64,000 bases of DNA from Spirosoma oryzicola (GTDB lineage Bacteria > Bacteroidota > Bacteroidia > Cytophagales > Spirosomataceae). This document shows, piece by piece, positions 16,546 to 25,765 of the stretch. The notes under the pieces were generated by a model. The model worked only from the letters and a program-made list of their open reading frames with translations, was not told the DNA's origin and did not search any database. The position numbers and the translations under genes are program-made. Every line of letters starts with the position of its first letter. Positions within the stretch are counted from its first letter, which is position 1. The DNA is taken from the NCBI RefSeq assembly GCF_021233055.1, contig NZ_CP089538.1, forward strand, positions 2,868,501 to 2,932,500, in the 5' to 3' direction.

Positions 16546-17892
16546 ATGACTAAAGCAGAATCCACTTCACAACCCACCTGGACCAAGGGGGAAGTCCTTG
16601 CGTTCCGCTTTGCCTTTATTTACTTCCTGATTCAGGCGGTACCCCTCAGCGGACGGTTTTATTACGATCTGTTGACCATTGATTGGGGTGCTTCGTACTA
16701 CCGCGACTTATTTCGATTATCGCATTACGCCCCCCACTTTTTCGGGCCGACCGATACGTTTGCGGACTGGGCCGTTGTCGCCCTTATCTCGGCGGTTGGA
16801 ACCGTGATTTGGACCATTCGCGATACAAAGCGGACGGACTACACCGCCTTGCAGTACTGGCTGCGGGTTGTGCTGCGGTATCGACTGGCTATCGGTGTTA
16901 TTGCCTACGGGTTCATTAAACTGTTTCCACTACAGGATCCCCTGCCATCCATCAGCAACCTCAACACGCCTTACGGTGATTTTACCGCCTGGAAGTTGTT
17001 TTCGTTGAGTCTCGGCATTGTTCCTTCGTATGAATCCTTTCTGGGGCTAGTTGAAACACTGGGCGGTCTGTTGTTGCTTAACCGGAAAACGACGGCCATC
17101 GGTACGTTGGTTGTCATTCCGTTTCTGGGCAATATTTTCGTGTCCAATCTGGCGTACGAAGGGGGTGAATACGTGTATAGTTTTCTGCTGATAACGTTCG
17201 CCCTTTTTCTGTTTGCGTTCGATGCCATTCGGTTGTTTCGGCTTGTCTCACTGGAGCAGCCGACTCTGCCAAACCGGTTTCGGCCCGTTTTTAGCGAGCA
17301 GTGGCAGCGGTACGGTCGGTTGGCGCTCAAAAGTGCGTTTATCTTCTTTGCGGTTGTGGTCTACGGCTACAAAACGTACGCGGCCTACAAAACGGGACCT
17401 TACCAGTTTCCCCAGTCGCCGGGTTTAGCCGGGGCTGCGGGTCTGTATGATGTCGCGGAGTTCAGCGTGGCGGGTAAAGCCATTCCGTACGCGAATACCG
17501 ATCCGGTTCGTTGGCAGGACGTTGTGTTTGAAACCTGGAATACCATCAGCATCCGGTCGAACCGGCCTGTCAAGCTGGTTACCGATAATACCGAGCAAAT
17601 GTACACGGCTGATGCGGATCGGACGTACGAGCTGGCAGGATCGGCTAGCCGACATTATTACAGCTATCAGGTAGATTCCGTACAGCATGTGCTAACCCTG
17701 AAAAACCGGAACCCGAACTATCCGAACGAAACGCTGACGCTTCATTACGAGCGGTTGGGGGCAACCGGGATTGTCTTATCCGGACGGAATGAGAACCGGG
17801 ATTCGGTGTATGCGGTGCTGAATCGACTAGACAAAAAGTACCTCCTCAATGAAGCGGCCAAAGCAGGTCGCCGGGGAACGCTCAAACTCTAA
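16546..17892 (+). CDS. DoxX-like multi-pass membrane protein (paralogue A)
   Basis: A 448-residue protein with about eight hydrophobic segments in residues 15-290 and a soluble C-terminal domain of about 150 residues. The membrane part shows YWLRVVLRYRLAIGVIAYGFIK and a later GGLLLLNRKTTAIGTLVV segment that recall the DoxX/HTTM-like families, though the assignment is only by pattern. It begins 41 bases after susD and is followed by a paralogue after 13 bases, so all four genes look like one operon. A role in handling the imported substrate or a redox step near the inner membrane would be inference. Confidence 0.75.
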   Translation: MTKAESTSQPTWTKGEVLAFRFAFIYFLIQAVPLSGRFYYDLLTIDWGASYYRDLFRLSHYAPHFFGPTDTFADWAVVALISAVGTVIWTIRDTKRTDYTALQYWLRVVLRYRLAIGVIAYGFIKLFPLQDPLPSISNLNTPYGDFTAWKLFSLSLGIVPSYESFLGLVETLGGLLLLNRKTTAIGTLVVIPFLGNIFVSNLAYEGGEYVYSFLLITFALFLFAFDAIRLFRLVSLEQPTLPNRFRPVFSEQWQRYGRLALKSAFIFFAVVVYGYKTYAAYKTGPYQFPQSPGLAGAAGLYDVAEFSVAGKAIPYANTDPVRWQDVVFETWNTISIRSNRPVKLVTDNTEQMYTADADRTYELAGSASRHYYSYQVDSVQHVLTLKNRNPNYPNETLTLHYERLGATGIVLSGRNENRDSVYAVLNRLDKKYLLNEAAKAGRRGTLKL

Positions 17893-17905
17893 CCTACGCT
17901 GAACA

Positions 17906-19609
17906 ATGGCATTCCCGAATATCAACCCCGAACGGCTGGACTTAGGGCTGGTTTCCCCCGAAGAATTAGCCGAAGCCAATCCGGTTAACCGCGCATTTGA
18001 TACGGCCAACGCACGGGCTCAATCAAAGCCCCTGCCAACCGAAAAGTCGAACCGGCACCAGAACTGGACAACTGGTCAGAAGATCAGCTTCCGCATCGCC
18101 TTCCTTTTTTTTATCGCGATCTCGCTGCCAACGGGTGCTTCCTGGTATAAAAATGTCTTCTCGCTCGACTGGCTGCACCTGCATTACCGTGATTTATACG
18201 ACGTTGCGCGTTTTCAGCCTAATATTCTTGGTCGGGCGAAATGGTGGCCTGCCTGGATGGGTTACGGCGAATGGGTATTTATTCTACTTGTCGCGGCTGG
18301 ACTTGGGCTGGTTTGGACGGCTGTCGTGCGGTGGCGAAAAACCGAGCCGAGGAATTATAACCTGCTTTACTACTGGCTGCGGGTGGTGGTGCGCTACCGG
18401 GCGGGTATTGGCATTATTGGCTTTGGCTTTACCAAACTCATGCCCACCCAACTGCCGTATCCGTCGCTGGGTCTGCTGAACACAAATTTCGGTGATCTGA
18501 CGGCGCAGAAGATTTACTGGTTGTCCATCGGTATTGTTCCCTGGTACGAAGTGTTTGCGGGCGTTGTCGAAGTGCTGGCGGGGGCTCTGCTATTTTTTCG
18601 GGCTACCACGTTCTGGGGCGCCGTTCTGCTGTTTGGGGCGCTGGCCGATATCGTTTACGTCAACCTGGCTTATGATGGAGGTGTACACGGCTACAGTTCG
18701 TATTTTGTGCTATTGGCGGGATTTTTACTGGTGTATTACGTTCGGGATTTGTACAACCTGCTGATTCGTGAGCGACTTACAGTTCCGGTTCATTTCTACC
18801 CAACGTTCAGGGGCTGGCAGCAGGTGGCACGTATCGGTCTGAAAAGCGCGACGATTGGTATTTTTCTGGTGCTGTTATTCTGGATTCAGTACCTTAATTT
18901 TCGCTACGATCCGTACAAGCAACCCGCTCAGAAAGGCGTTCGGGAATTGCGGGGAAATTATCAGGTGAGTGAGTTTCGGGTTAATAACAAAGTAATTCCG
19001 TACACACCGCTGGATTCGATTCGTTGGCAGCAAGCTACGTTCGAAAACTGGTCGACGCTGACGTTTAAGGTGAACCGTGCAGTCCCGCTTGATCTATCGA
19101 ACGGGGGTGGCTCACCCATGCGCGACATTAACCGAACCTTCGAGCTAACGGGCGTTGCGGGGGGGCAGCGGGTATTCTATTACGATGCTGATTCAGTCAA
19201 TCACGTGTTGTACTTGCAGGACAAATACCGCTCTTTCGACGGCCGCCGGGGGGAGGGTGGTGAAGGAGAAGGCAGCCCATCGCCCAAGCGAAATAAAGAA
19301 AAGACACGGTCTAAAGGCAATCCCACCGATAACTGGATACCAACCACGGCCCAGGCCCGTATTGGTCCCGAAGACGCTAAAATTGAGGCTATTGCTCGCA
19401 CTACCCGGCGAACGAAAGGTATACAATCCGAAGCGCGGCAGGAAGACGGCAAACGCAAGCGTATGATTCTTCACTACCAAACGACAGACGGATCACATGT
19501 GGTGCTGACGGGGATAGACGAAAACAAGGATTCCATTCGGGTTGTGCTGGACCGCATCAATCGACCCTATGCTTTGTCGGAAAGTACCTTGAACGCGGGG
19601 ACATACTAA
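17906..19609 (+). CDS. DoxX-like multi-pass membrane protein (paralogue B, with insertion)
   Basis: A 567-residue paralogue of the preceding gene, with the same order of membrane segments (YWLRVVVRYRAGIGIIGFGFTK, then GALLFFRATTFWGAVLLFG) and the same C-terminal domain. It differs by a longer hydrophilic N-terminus (about 45 extra residues) and by an insertion at about residues 442-517, rich in Arg, Lys, Gly and Glu, that splits two strands continuous in paralogue A. The insertion stays in frame and ends before LHYQTTDGSHVVLTG, which aligns with LHYERLGATGIVLSG in A. The function is unknown. It is probably the last gene of the susCD operon, closed by the terminator at 19666-19706. Confidence 0.75.
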   Translation: MAFPNINPERLDLGLVSPEELAEANPVNRAFDTANARAQSKPLPTEKSNRHQNWTTGQKISFRIAFLFFIAISLPTGASWYKNVFSLDWLHLHYRDLYDVARFQPNILGRAKWWPAWMGYGEWVFILLVAAGLGLVWTAVVRWRKTEPRNYNLLYYWLRVVVRYRAGIGIIGFGFTKLMPTQLPYPSLGLLNTNFGDLTAQKIYWLSIGIVPWYEVFAGVVEVLAGALLFFRATTFWGAVLLFGALADIVYVNLAYDGGVHGYSSYFVLLAGFLLVYYVRDLYNLLIRERLTVPVHFYPTFRGWQQVARIGLKSATIGIFLVLLFWIQYLNFRYDPYKQPAQKGVRELRGNYQVSEFRVNNKVIPYTPLDSIRWQQATFENWSTLTFKVNRAVPLDLSNGGGSPMRDINRTFELTGVAGGQRVFYYDADSVNHVLYLQDKYRSFDGRRGEGGEGEGSPSPKRNKEKTRSKGNPTDNWIPTTAQARIGPEDAKIEAIARTTRRTKGIQSEARQEDGKRKRMILHYQTTDGSHVVLTGIDENKDSIRVVLDRINRPYALSESTLNAGTY

Positions 19610-19665
19610 TCGGACAAGCGCTATGATCGTCGTGGCTGCGCGAAAGACAAGATTTATTACGCAAT

Positions 19666-19706
19666 AAAAAAGGGACGGGCTTTCGATAAAGCCCGTCCCT
19701 TTTTTT
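19666..19706. terminator. bidirectional intrinsic terminator
   Basis: Arms GGGACGGGCTTT (19672-19683) and AAAGCCCGTCCC (19688-19699) with a four-base loop, six A before and seven T after, so it can work on both strands. It lies between the convergent DoxX-like gene and the T9SS surface protein gene. Confidence 0.9.
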
Positions 19707-19723
19707 GTTGGCGTAATGGTTGC

Positions 19724-21478
19724 TTACTCCTTAATAACCTTCACGGTTTGCGTCTGCTGGGCGGTGCCCGCTTGAAGAAGCAACAAACCTGGTTTTACGT
19801 TGGTCAGCAGGAAATGTTGCTCCTCTACGGTACCTGGCTGCTCGATGGTCCGGCTTTCCAGCAGGCGACCCTGCAAATCCATCAACCGCAGTTGAACCGG
19901 CTGACCCTGAGCACCCCGAATCTGAACGCCTACCTGCTCGTGCGCCGGATTGCCCAGCACTTGTAGCGAAAACGCTTCGGCAAATTCGGCTGCACTTACA
20001 CCGACACGTGCCCGACCGCAAGCCGCTTTCAAATCCCAGATGTAGGTAACGGTCTGTCCGTTCTGACGCGCCATGAGCGTAAAAGGCTGTACATCGCTCA
20101 CTGTGCGGCTCTCTCGATCGACAAACTGATTCGGGTTCGTTGACCAGTCCGTAATGCCAATAGCTTTAAATTCGATGGTCGAGCCGTCGCCACCGGTGGT
20201 GTTGAATGTAATCGCTCCCGTAGCGCAGTCGTACGTTGGTTTGGCGAGGGCTAATGTATTTCCCGTTGGGGGTTGTACGTTGTTGCAGAAGGCCGCAAAA
20301 TCAAACGTATATCGAACGGTATAACCACTTTGCGTTGCTTGTATAATAATTGGCTTTGGGTCATTCCGTAACTCCTGTTCAACAATACCGACCGTGCTGG
20401 TAACATCGGTGCGTGTTACGCCGGGTACGGTGTAGGTGATCGGTGAGCCGTCGCCACCGTTGGTGTAGAATTGGATCAGTCCAGACTGACAATTATAAAA
20501 AGGAGGCAGAATGGCTAGCCCTGTCGTGTTTGTCTGGTCGGAAACGATCAGGTTAAAGGTTGCGCTTACCGGACCGCAGTAGCCGTTGCTGGCCGTAATG
20601 GTTACCGGATACACACCCGCTTTGGCCGGAGCCTTGCCCCGAAACTTGGCGACCAGGCCCCAAGTTACTCCCCCCTGCGATGTACCTTCCGTCGAATAGG
20701 TCATTCCCTCTGGTAAGCCCTGCGCGGAGAACGAATAGATAACCGAGCGTTCGTAGCGGTTGATGTACGCGAAATTAGGATCCTGAAAGTACTTACTGAT
20801 ATCGTACGCGTTCAGGGTTTGGCCCGGCGACAAGGTCAGGTCCGGGATGGTATTGATGGTCATTGGTTTACCAATGTATGTGAATCGGCACACGTCTTTC
20901 AGAACGAACGAATAGTTGGTGGTGTAGCCGCTCTGCATCGCCTGAATCGTTACCGCTTTTTCGGGATCGATGCATTGTATGTTAACCGTGTTGCTGGTAG
21001 GAGACGTAAGTGCCAGATCCGATAAGGAATACGTGATTGGTGAGCCGTCGCCACCGGTAGTATTGAACTTGGCGACAGCCCCAACCGTGAAGCAGCTAAA
21101 GGTAGGCGCGATTAGTTTAAGCGGATCGCCAGTGGGCGGGGCGCTACAAAAAGCCTTTAAGTCGAACGTGTAGCTCGCTGTATAGCCGCGCTGCGTAGCC
21201 TGGATTAGAATGGGTTTAGGGTCATTCCGCAGGTTCTGCTCAACGACACCCACGCTATCGCTCGATGATGAACGGGTGATGCCCGATGCAGAATAAACAA
21301 TGGGTGAACCGTCTCCGCCACTTTTGTTAAACGTGATTGCGCCGGTTGTACAGTTGTAGGAAGGCGGCAGCAGGGTTAGGGTGGACTGGGAAAAGACACT
21401 GGCTGGCAAGGCGAAACACAATAGCCATACGTAAACCAGCCATGGCTGGCTGGCTACTAATCCGTAATTGTTTTTCAT
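19724..21478 (-). CDS. repeat-containing surface protein with T9SS type A sorting domain
   Basis: A 584-residue exported protein; the ATG at 21478 gives a signal peptide ending near VFSQ (residue 31), while an upstream ATG at 21511 adds 11 residues. Four related modules of 76-79 residues follow (about 36-111, 121-197, 322-398, 409-487). Each begins with a PxYxC-like segment, contains GGDGSPIxY and ends in QATQxGYTxxYTFDLKAxC, so each holds a Cys pair. Between modules 2 and 3 lies an Ig-like/cadherin-like domain (203-315). The last 85 residues (FSLQVLGNPAHEQ to the terminal KVIKE) are a Por-secretion type A sorting domain. It is secreted by T9SS and probably surface-attached or released. The role, perhaps adhesion or glycan contact, is unknown. 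Confidence 0.85.
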   Translation of the reverse strand: MKNNYGLVASQPWLVYVWLLCFALPASVFSQSTLTLLPPSYNCTTGAITFNKSGGDGSPIVYSASGITRSSSSDSVGVVEQNLRNDPKPILIQATQRGYTASYTFDLKAFCSAPPTGDPLKLIAPTFSCFTVGAVAKFNTTGGDGSPITYSLSDLALTSPTSNTVNIQCIDPEKAVTIQAMQSGYTTNYSFVLKDVCRFTYIGKPMTINTIPDLTLSPGQTLNAYDISKYFQDPNFAYINRYERSVIYSFSAQGLPEGMTYSTEGTSQGGVTWGLVAKFRGKAPAKAGVYPVTITASNGYCGPVSATFNLIVSDQTNTTGLAILPPFYNCQSGLIQFYTNGGDGSPITYTVPGVTRTDVTSTVGIVEQELRNDPKPIIIQATQSGYTVRYTFDFAAFCNNVQPPTGNTLALAKPTYDCATGAITFNTTGGDGSTIEFKAIGITDWSTNPNQFVDRESRTVSDVQPFTLMARQNGQTVTYIWDLKAACGRARVGVSAAEFAEAFSLQVLGNPAHEQVGVQIRGAQGQPVQLRLMDLQGRLLESRTIEQPGTVEEQHFLLTNVKPGLLLLQAGTAQQTQTVKVIKE

Positions 21479-22092
21479 GTAAAAGTGGACTGGTTTTAAC
21501 GATTTGTGCAATAGTAGATAAAGAGTAGCTAGTAATCGCCATGTACGGCTTATTTAATTGCAACTAATTGTGTACAATCAGCATGTAAGCTTGATAGAAG
21601 CTGATCAAAGAATTTTTCGGTGAAAGACTGCTTGTGTAGTGTTGAAAACATAGCGTGTTGAGTGATATGAAACGTATAACTAGTTCTGTGCAATAATTAA
21701 TCCATTTTCGCAAAAGTAGACTAATTAGTTTTCAATAATAGACAAAAAGTTAAAAATAGATCTATTATTTAGTATAGTAGTTAATATTATTTCATTGCCA
21801 ATAATAAATAGGCATTTAGGTTACTATAAGGCTATAGTCTGGCATTATATTTTTGATAGGCTACACGTAAAGCACTAACCAGTGCTTTTTTGTCAGGATA
21901 TCATCACACTGGTGGGCATCAATCAACTAGGTAATGGATAGCGACTGCTTTCATAAAAAAAAGTTAGCGGGTAACGTTCACAGTTCATAACGAATGGAGA
22001 GGAACCCCGGCGCGCGCTAAATGAGTAGTAGAGAGGCTTTTGGATGCTTTATGCCTGTAAATAAATTGGACAATGGCCAAAACGCTACGGGG
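21479..22092. other. 614-base AT-rich region between divergent genes
   Basis: No supported protein gene. It holds a minus-7-like element for the T9SS gene (CAAAAGTA at 21711-21718, read TACTTTTG on the minus strand) and an orphan plus-strand terminator at 21869-21891, in a tract of very high AT content at about 21700-21860. Confidence 0.5.
21869..21891 (+). terminator. orphan terminator or leader attenuator
   Basis: Arms AAAGCACT (21869-21876) and AGTGCTTT (21881-21888) with an AACC loop and a run of six T (21886-21891). It faces the DUF1080 operon and ends a plus-strand transcript that starts in the intergenic region, since the gene to the left is on the minus strand. A minus-7-like TATTTTTG lies at 21848-21855, only about 20 bases before it. 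Confidence 0.6.
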
Positions 22093-22782
22093 ATGACAGT
22101 AAACCAACATCATTGTTTACGTGGGCTGATTCAATCGAGCCAATTGCTGATTTTGCCAGTCGTCGTACTGGCTATCTTCCTGAACGGATCGGCGGTTTTT
22201 GGTCAATCGCCCGGAAAGACAGCGTCACTGTTTGACGGAAAAACCCTGACCGGTTGGAAAACTGTCAATCCGGCTCATGCTGCGCTGTGGTTTGTCAAAG
22301 ACAGTGTTATCCGAAGCGGGGATGGCATCAATAAGATTCCGGAGAATACGTATCTGCACACCCTGAAAGAGTACGGCGACTTTGAATTTCGTTGCCTGTT
22401 TCGGTTGTCGGGCAATCCGGCAACGGGTATGATCAACAGCGGCATTCAGTATCGCTCGGTTATTGAAGGCGATAAAATTATCGGCTATCAGGCTGACATC
22501 GGCAATGGGTTCTGGGGTGATCTGTACGACGAACACCGGCGCGAAAAACTGGTCAGTGGTGATCTGCGTACCCTCAAACGTATGTTGAACGAAGAGGGCT
22601 GGAACAGCTACATCATTCGCTGCAAGGGAAACCACCATGAGCTATACATCAACGGCGTTAAAACCTGCGACTACATCGAGCAGGACAGCAACATTCCGCA
22701 GAAAGGCATAATCGCCGTGCAGATTCACAGCGGAGGAGTTGCCCAGGTCGAATTCCGGGACTTGACTATCGCTGAGCTTTGA
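22093..22782 (+). CDS. DUF1080 / 3-keto-disaccharide hydrolase domain protein
   Basis: An exported protein of 229 residues from the ATG at 22093; an ATG at 22021 would add 24 residues before the hydrophobic signal segment LLILPVVVLAIFLNGSAVFGQ. The mature protein is a single DUF1080 jelly-roll domain (LFDGKTLTGWKT at the start, GDFEFRCLFRLS, NSGIQYRS, then GVAQVEFRDLTI at the end). Members of this Pfam family are described as hydrolases of 3-keto-glycosides or as concanavalin-like carbohydrate modules. It is the first gene of an operon with the cupredoxin fusion and the VCBS protein, 68 bases upstream of the former. Periplasmic location is likely. Confidence 0.85.
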   Translation: MTVNQHHCLRGLIQSSQLLILPVVVLAIFLNGSAVFGQSPGKTASLFDGKTLTGWKTVNPAHAALWFVKDSVIRSGDGINKIPENTYLHTLKEYGDFEFRCLFRLSGNPATGMINSGIQYRSVIEGDKIIGYQADIGNGFWGDLYDEHRREKLVSGDLRTLKRMLNEEGWNSYIIRCKGNHHELYINGVKTCDYIEQDSNIPQKGIIAVQIHSGGVAQVEFRDLTIAEL

Positions 22783-22850
22783 GACTTTTCATAACCTAGG
22801 TAAAGAGCAGTCGCGTCGAAACGATTCCGATAACCTATTCCTTTAATCCC

Positions 22851-25721
22851 ATGCCTATACTTTACCTAATCGTTACGCTGCTTTCGGGCTTTGTGCTATT
22901 GCCTAAAACGGTCTGTAGAGCGCAGGCTCCTGAACCAAAACCGGTTCAGGATACCACGGCGATTAACCGCGAGTATGCGCTGGAAGCAACGATGCTGGGA
23001 TTCTTCGCCAAAAATGGTGCTCGCAATCCGACGTTGAAAGCGAACAAGGGCGACCGCGTCCGCATTACGATCACCAACGGGGAGGTTATGACGCACGATA
23101 TTGCGCTGGAAAAACTGGGCTTGAAAAGTAAAACCCTTCAGGATAAAGGTAAGAGCACCAGCATAACTTTCACCGCCGACAAAAGTGACACCTACTTTTG
23201 TACGGTTCCGGGACACCGGGCTGCTGGTATGGTTGGGAGCTTTGAGGTGGTGGAGGGCACTATCGCCGATGCGACTATTGCCGGACAGGTGCCGGTGAAA
23301 AACGGTCAGCCGCTGAACCTGAATTTCGAAACGGGTACCCTACAGGACTGGACCGCCACGGGCGATGCGTTTGCTAGCCCCGTTTTTGCCCAGGACGACC
23401 CATCACCGGTTCACGAAAAAGACATGCATATCGGTTATGCGGGCAATTACTTCTTAAGCAGTGGTGGGACAGCCAACGCCAAACGGACCGGTACATTGAC
23501 CTCTGTCCCATTTACCGTAACACAGCCCTTTGCCGCCTTCATGGTGTCGGGCGGGGCGTTGCAGGATACGCGCGTCGAACTGGTGCAGGCCGGAACGAAT
23601 ACCGTGCTTTTTCACAGCACCGGACAAGGCCGGGCCACGCTTCAGCCGGTTGTTGTCGATCTGCAACCGTACCTGAACAAAGACATTTACATTCGGATCA
23701 TCGATAATGAAACCGGTATTTCGCAGATCCCGTACATTCCGCACGACAAGTGGGCGCACATCAACTTTGATAACTTTCAGTTTTATCCCACTCGGCCTAC
23801 CTTTCCGAATGAGCTGAAACAGAAAGATATCATTATTATGCCGCCCCTCGATCCTGTCTTGCACGCTGGTCTTTCGGGTACCGAAGCGGCCAAAGTCATG
23901 ACCCTGCCGAAAGGGTTCACAATTACCCTGGCAGCCGCCGAACCGGAACTGGTTAAACCCATTTGTTTCACCGTTGACGCACGCGGTCGATTGTGGGTGG
24001 TCGAAAGCCATACGTACCCCGTTCGTGCACCGGAAGGGCAGGGCCGGGACCGTATTCTGATTTTTGAAGATACAGACGGTGATGGAACGTTGGACAAGAA
24101 AAAAATCTTTATCGACGGGCTAAACCTGGTTAGTGGTATGGAGGTGGGCATGGGGGGCGTATGGGTGGGAGCCGCTCCCTACCTGCTGTTTATCCCGGCA
24201 GATTTCAAGAACGATAAACCCGCCGGACCACCTCAGAAACTGCTCGATGGCTGGGGACTGGAAGACACGCACGAAACGCTGAACAGCCTGCGCTGGGGCC
24301 CCGATGGCTGGCTCTACGGTACGCACGGGGTATTTACGCATTCGAACGTTGGGAAGCCGGGTGCACCAGATTCGGAACGGACGAAGCTGAACGCGGGCGT
24401 CTGGCGCTACCATCCAATCTCGCACCAGTTTGAGTTGTTTGCCGAAGGAACCAGCAATCCGTGGGGACTCGATTTTAACGAGTACGGTCATGCCTTTATC
24501 ACCGCTTGTGTCATTCCGCACATGTACCACATGATTCAGGGTGGGCGCTACCAACGACAGGCGGGCAAGCATTTTAATCTGTATACGTACGACGATATCA
24601 AAACCCACGCCGATCATGTGCATTGGGTGGGCGAACGAGGACCACACGCGGGAAACTTCCGGTCGGCTTCGGCGGGAGGGGGGCACGCTCACGCGGGGGC
24701 AATGATCTACCTGGGCAATAGCTGGCCACAGGAATACCGCAACGATATATTTATGAACAATATTAACGGGGCTAAGCTCAATCAGGACCATCCGGTTCGG
24801 GCGGGATCGGGCTATATCGTTACCCACAAGCCGGATTTTCTGACCATGAACGATTCGTGGTCGCAGTGGCTGAACATGAAATACGACCCCAGCGGCTCGG
24901 TGTGGGCCATCGACTGGTACGACAAAAATCAGTGCCATAGCCCAAACCCCGATGTGCACAACAAAACGATGGGGCGAATTTTTAAGATTACCCACGACAA
25001 CGACAAATGGGTACAGGTCGATCTGACGAAGGCATCGGATAAGGAACTGGTCAACTATCAACTCAACGGCAACGACTGGTACGTGCGCCAGGCCCGGACG
25101 ATTTTGCAGGAACGCGGCCCAAACAAAAAAGTGCATAAAGCCCTGAAAGAGATTCTGGCAAAAAATACCGATCCGACCCGCAAACTTCGGGCGCTCTGGG
25201 CGTTGCACGTGACCGGCGGACTTACCGAAAAAGAGCTGATCGATTTACTGGCGAACGACAACGAATACATCCGAAGCTGGGCGATACAGCTATTGGCCGA
25301 AGACAAAACCGTTTCCCCCGAAGCGCTGAAGCAGTTTGCCGCGATAGCCAGACAGGACAATTCGTCGCTGGTCCGGTTGTACCTGACATCGGCCATGCTG
25401 CGACTGGAACCGAATCAGCGGTGGGATGTACTGGACGCGCTTGTTCAGAAAGCGTCCGATAAAGACGATCATAATTTGCCGCTGATGCTGTGGTATGCCG
25501 CTGAACCGCTGGCCGCTGTGGATATGAAACGGGCGTTGGAACTGGCTCAGAAATCAACAATGCCGAAGCATTTGCCGTACACCGTGCAGCGGATTGGCGC
25601 TATCGGTACGGAGGAGTCTAAAAAGTTGCTGAAAGAATTGCAGGACCGAGTCGGGAAGCGGGAGCACTCGCCCAAAAATCACGAGATTCAGGTGCTGATC
25701 GCGAAAGCATTGGAAGAGTAG
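22851..25721 (+). CDS. cupredoxin / membrane-bound dehydrogenase-type propeller / HEAT fusion
   Basis: A 956-residue exported protein. After a signal peptide (about 1-25) comes a cupredoxin domain (about 40-136) with a complete type 1 copper set: His82 in MTHDI, Cys117, His122 and Met127 in FCTVPGHRAAGM. A beta-sandwich region (about 150-320) is followed by a beta-propeller of the putative membrane-bound dehydrogenase type (about 345-690; LPKGFTITLAAAEPELVKP, NPWGLDFNEYG, GGGHAHAGAMIYLG) and HEAT-like helices (about 700-956). Related proteins often carry a C-terminal CxxCH cytochrome domain; no CxxCH is present here, so the copper domain may serve as the electron acceptor. It sits in an operon with DUF1080 and VCBS genes, which suggests periplasmic sugar oxidation. 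Confidence 0.82.
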   Translation: MPILYLIVTLLSGFVLLPKTVCRAQAPEPKPVQDTTAINREYALEATMLGFFAKNGARNPTLKANKGDRVRITITNGEVMTHDIALEKLGLKSKTLQDKGKSTSITFTADKSDTYFCTVPGHRAAGMVGSFEVVEGTIADATIAGQVPVKNGQPLNLNFETGTLQDWTATGDAFASPVFAQDDPSPVHEKDMHIGYAGNYFLSSGGTANAKRTGTLTSVPFTVTQPFAAFMVSGGALQDTRVELVQAGTNTVLFHSTGQGRATLQPVVVDLQPYLNKDIYIRIIDNETGISQIPYIPHDKWAHINFDNFQFYPTRPTFPNELKQKDIIIMPPLDPVLHAGLSGTEAAKVMTLPKGFTITLAAAEPELVKPICFTVDARGRLWVVESHTYPVRAPEGQGRDRILIFEDTDGDGTLDKKKIFIDGLNLVSGMEVGMGGVWVGAAPYLLFIPADFKNDKPAGPPQKLLDGWGLEDTHETLNSLRWGPDGWLYGTHGVFTHSNVGKPGAPDSERTKLNAGVWRYHPISHQFELFAEGTSNPWGLDFNEYGHAFITACVIPHMYHMIQGGRYQRQAGKHFNLYTYDDIKTHADHVHWVGERGPHAGNFRSASAGGGHAHAGAMIYLGNSWPQEYRNDIFMNNINGAKLNQDHPVRAGSGYIVTHKPDFLTMNDSWSQWLNMKYDPSGSVWAIDWYDKNQCHSPNPDVHNKTMGRIFKITHDNDKWVQVDLTKASDKELVNYQLNGNDWYVRQARTILQERGPNKKVHKALKEILAKNTDPTRKLRALWALHVTGGLTEKELIDLLANDNEYIRSWAIQLLAEDKTVSPEALKQFAAIARQDNSSLVRLYLTSAMLRLEPNQRWDVLDALVQKASDKDDHNLPLMLWYAAEPLAAVDMKRALELAQKSTMPKHLPYTVQRIGAIGTEESKKLLKELQDRVGKREHSPKNHEIQVLIAKALEE

Positions 25722-25765
25722 CGATGGGCGGAACTAGGTTTTTTTAACAAACGAATCGGGATGTC

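Noticed and set aside
24120..25208. 362-codon open frame on the minus strand
   Set aside because: It lies wholly inside the cupredoxin/propeller gene on the other strand; it is a shadow of high-GC codon use and has no recognisable domain.
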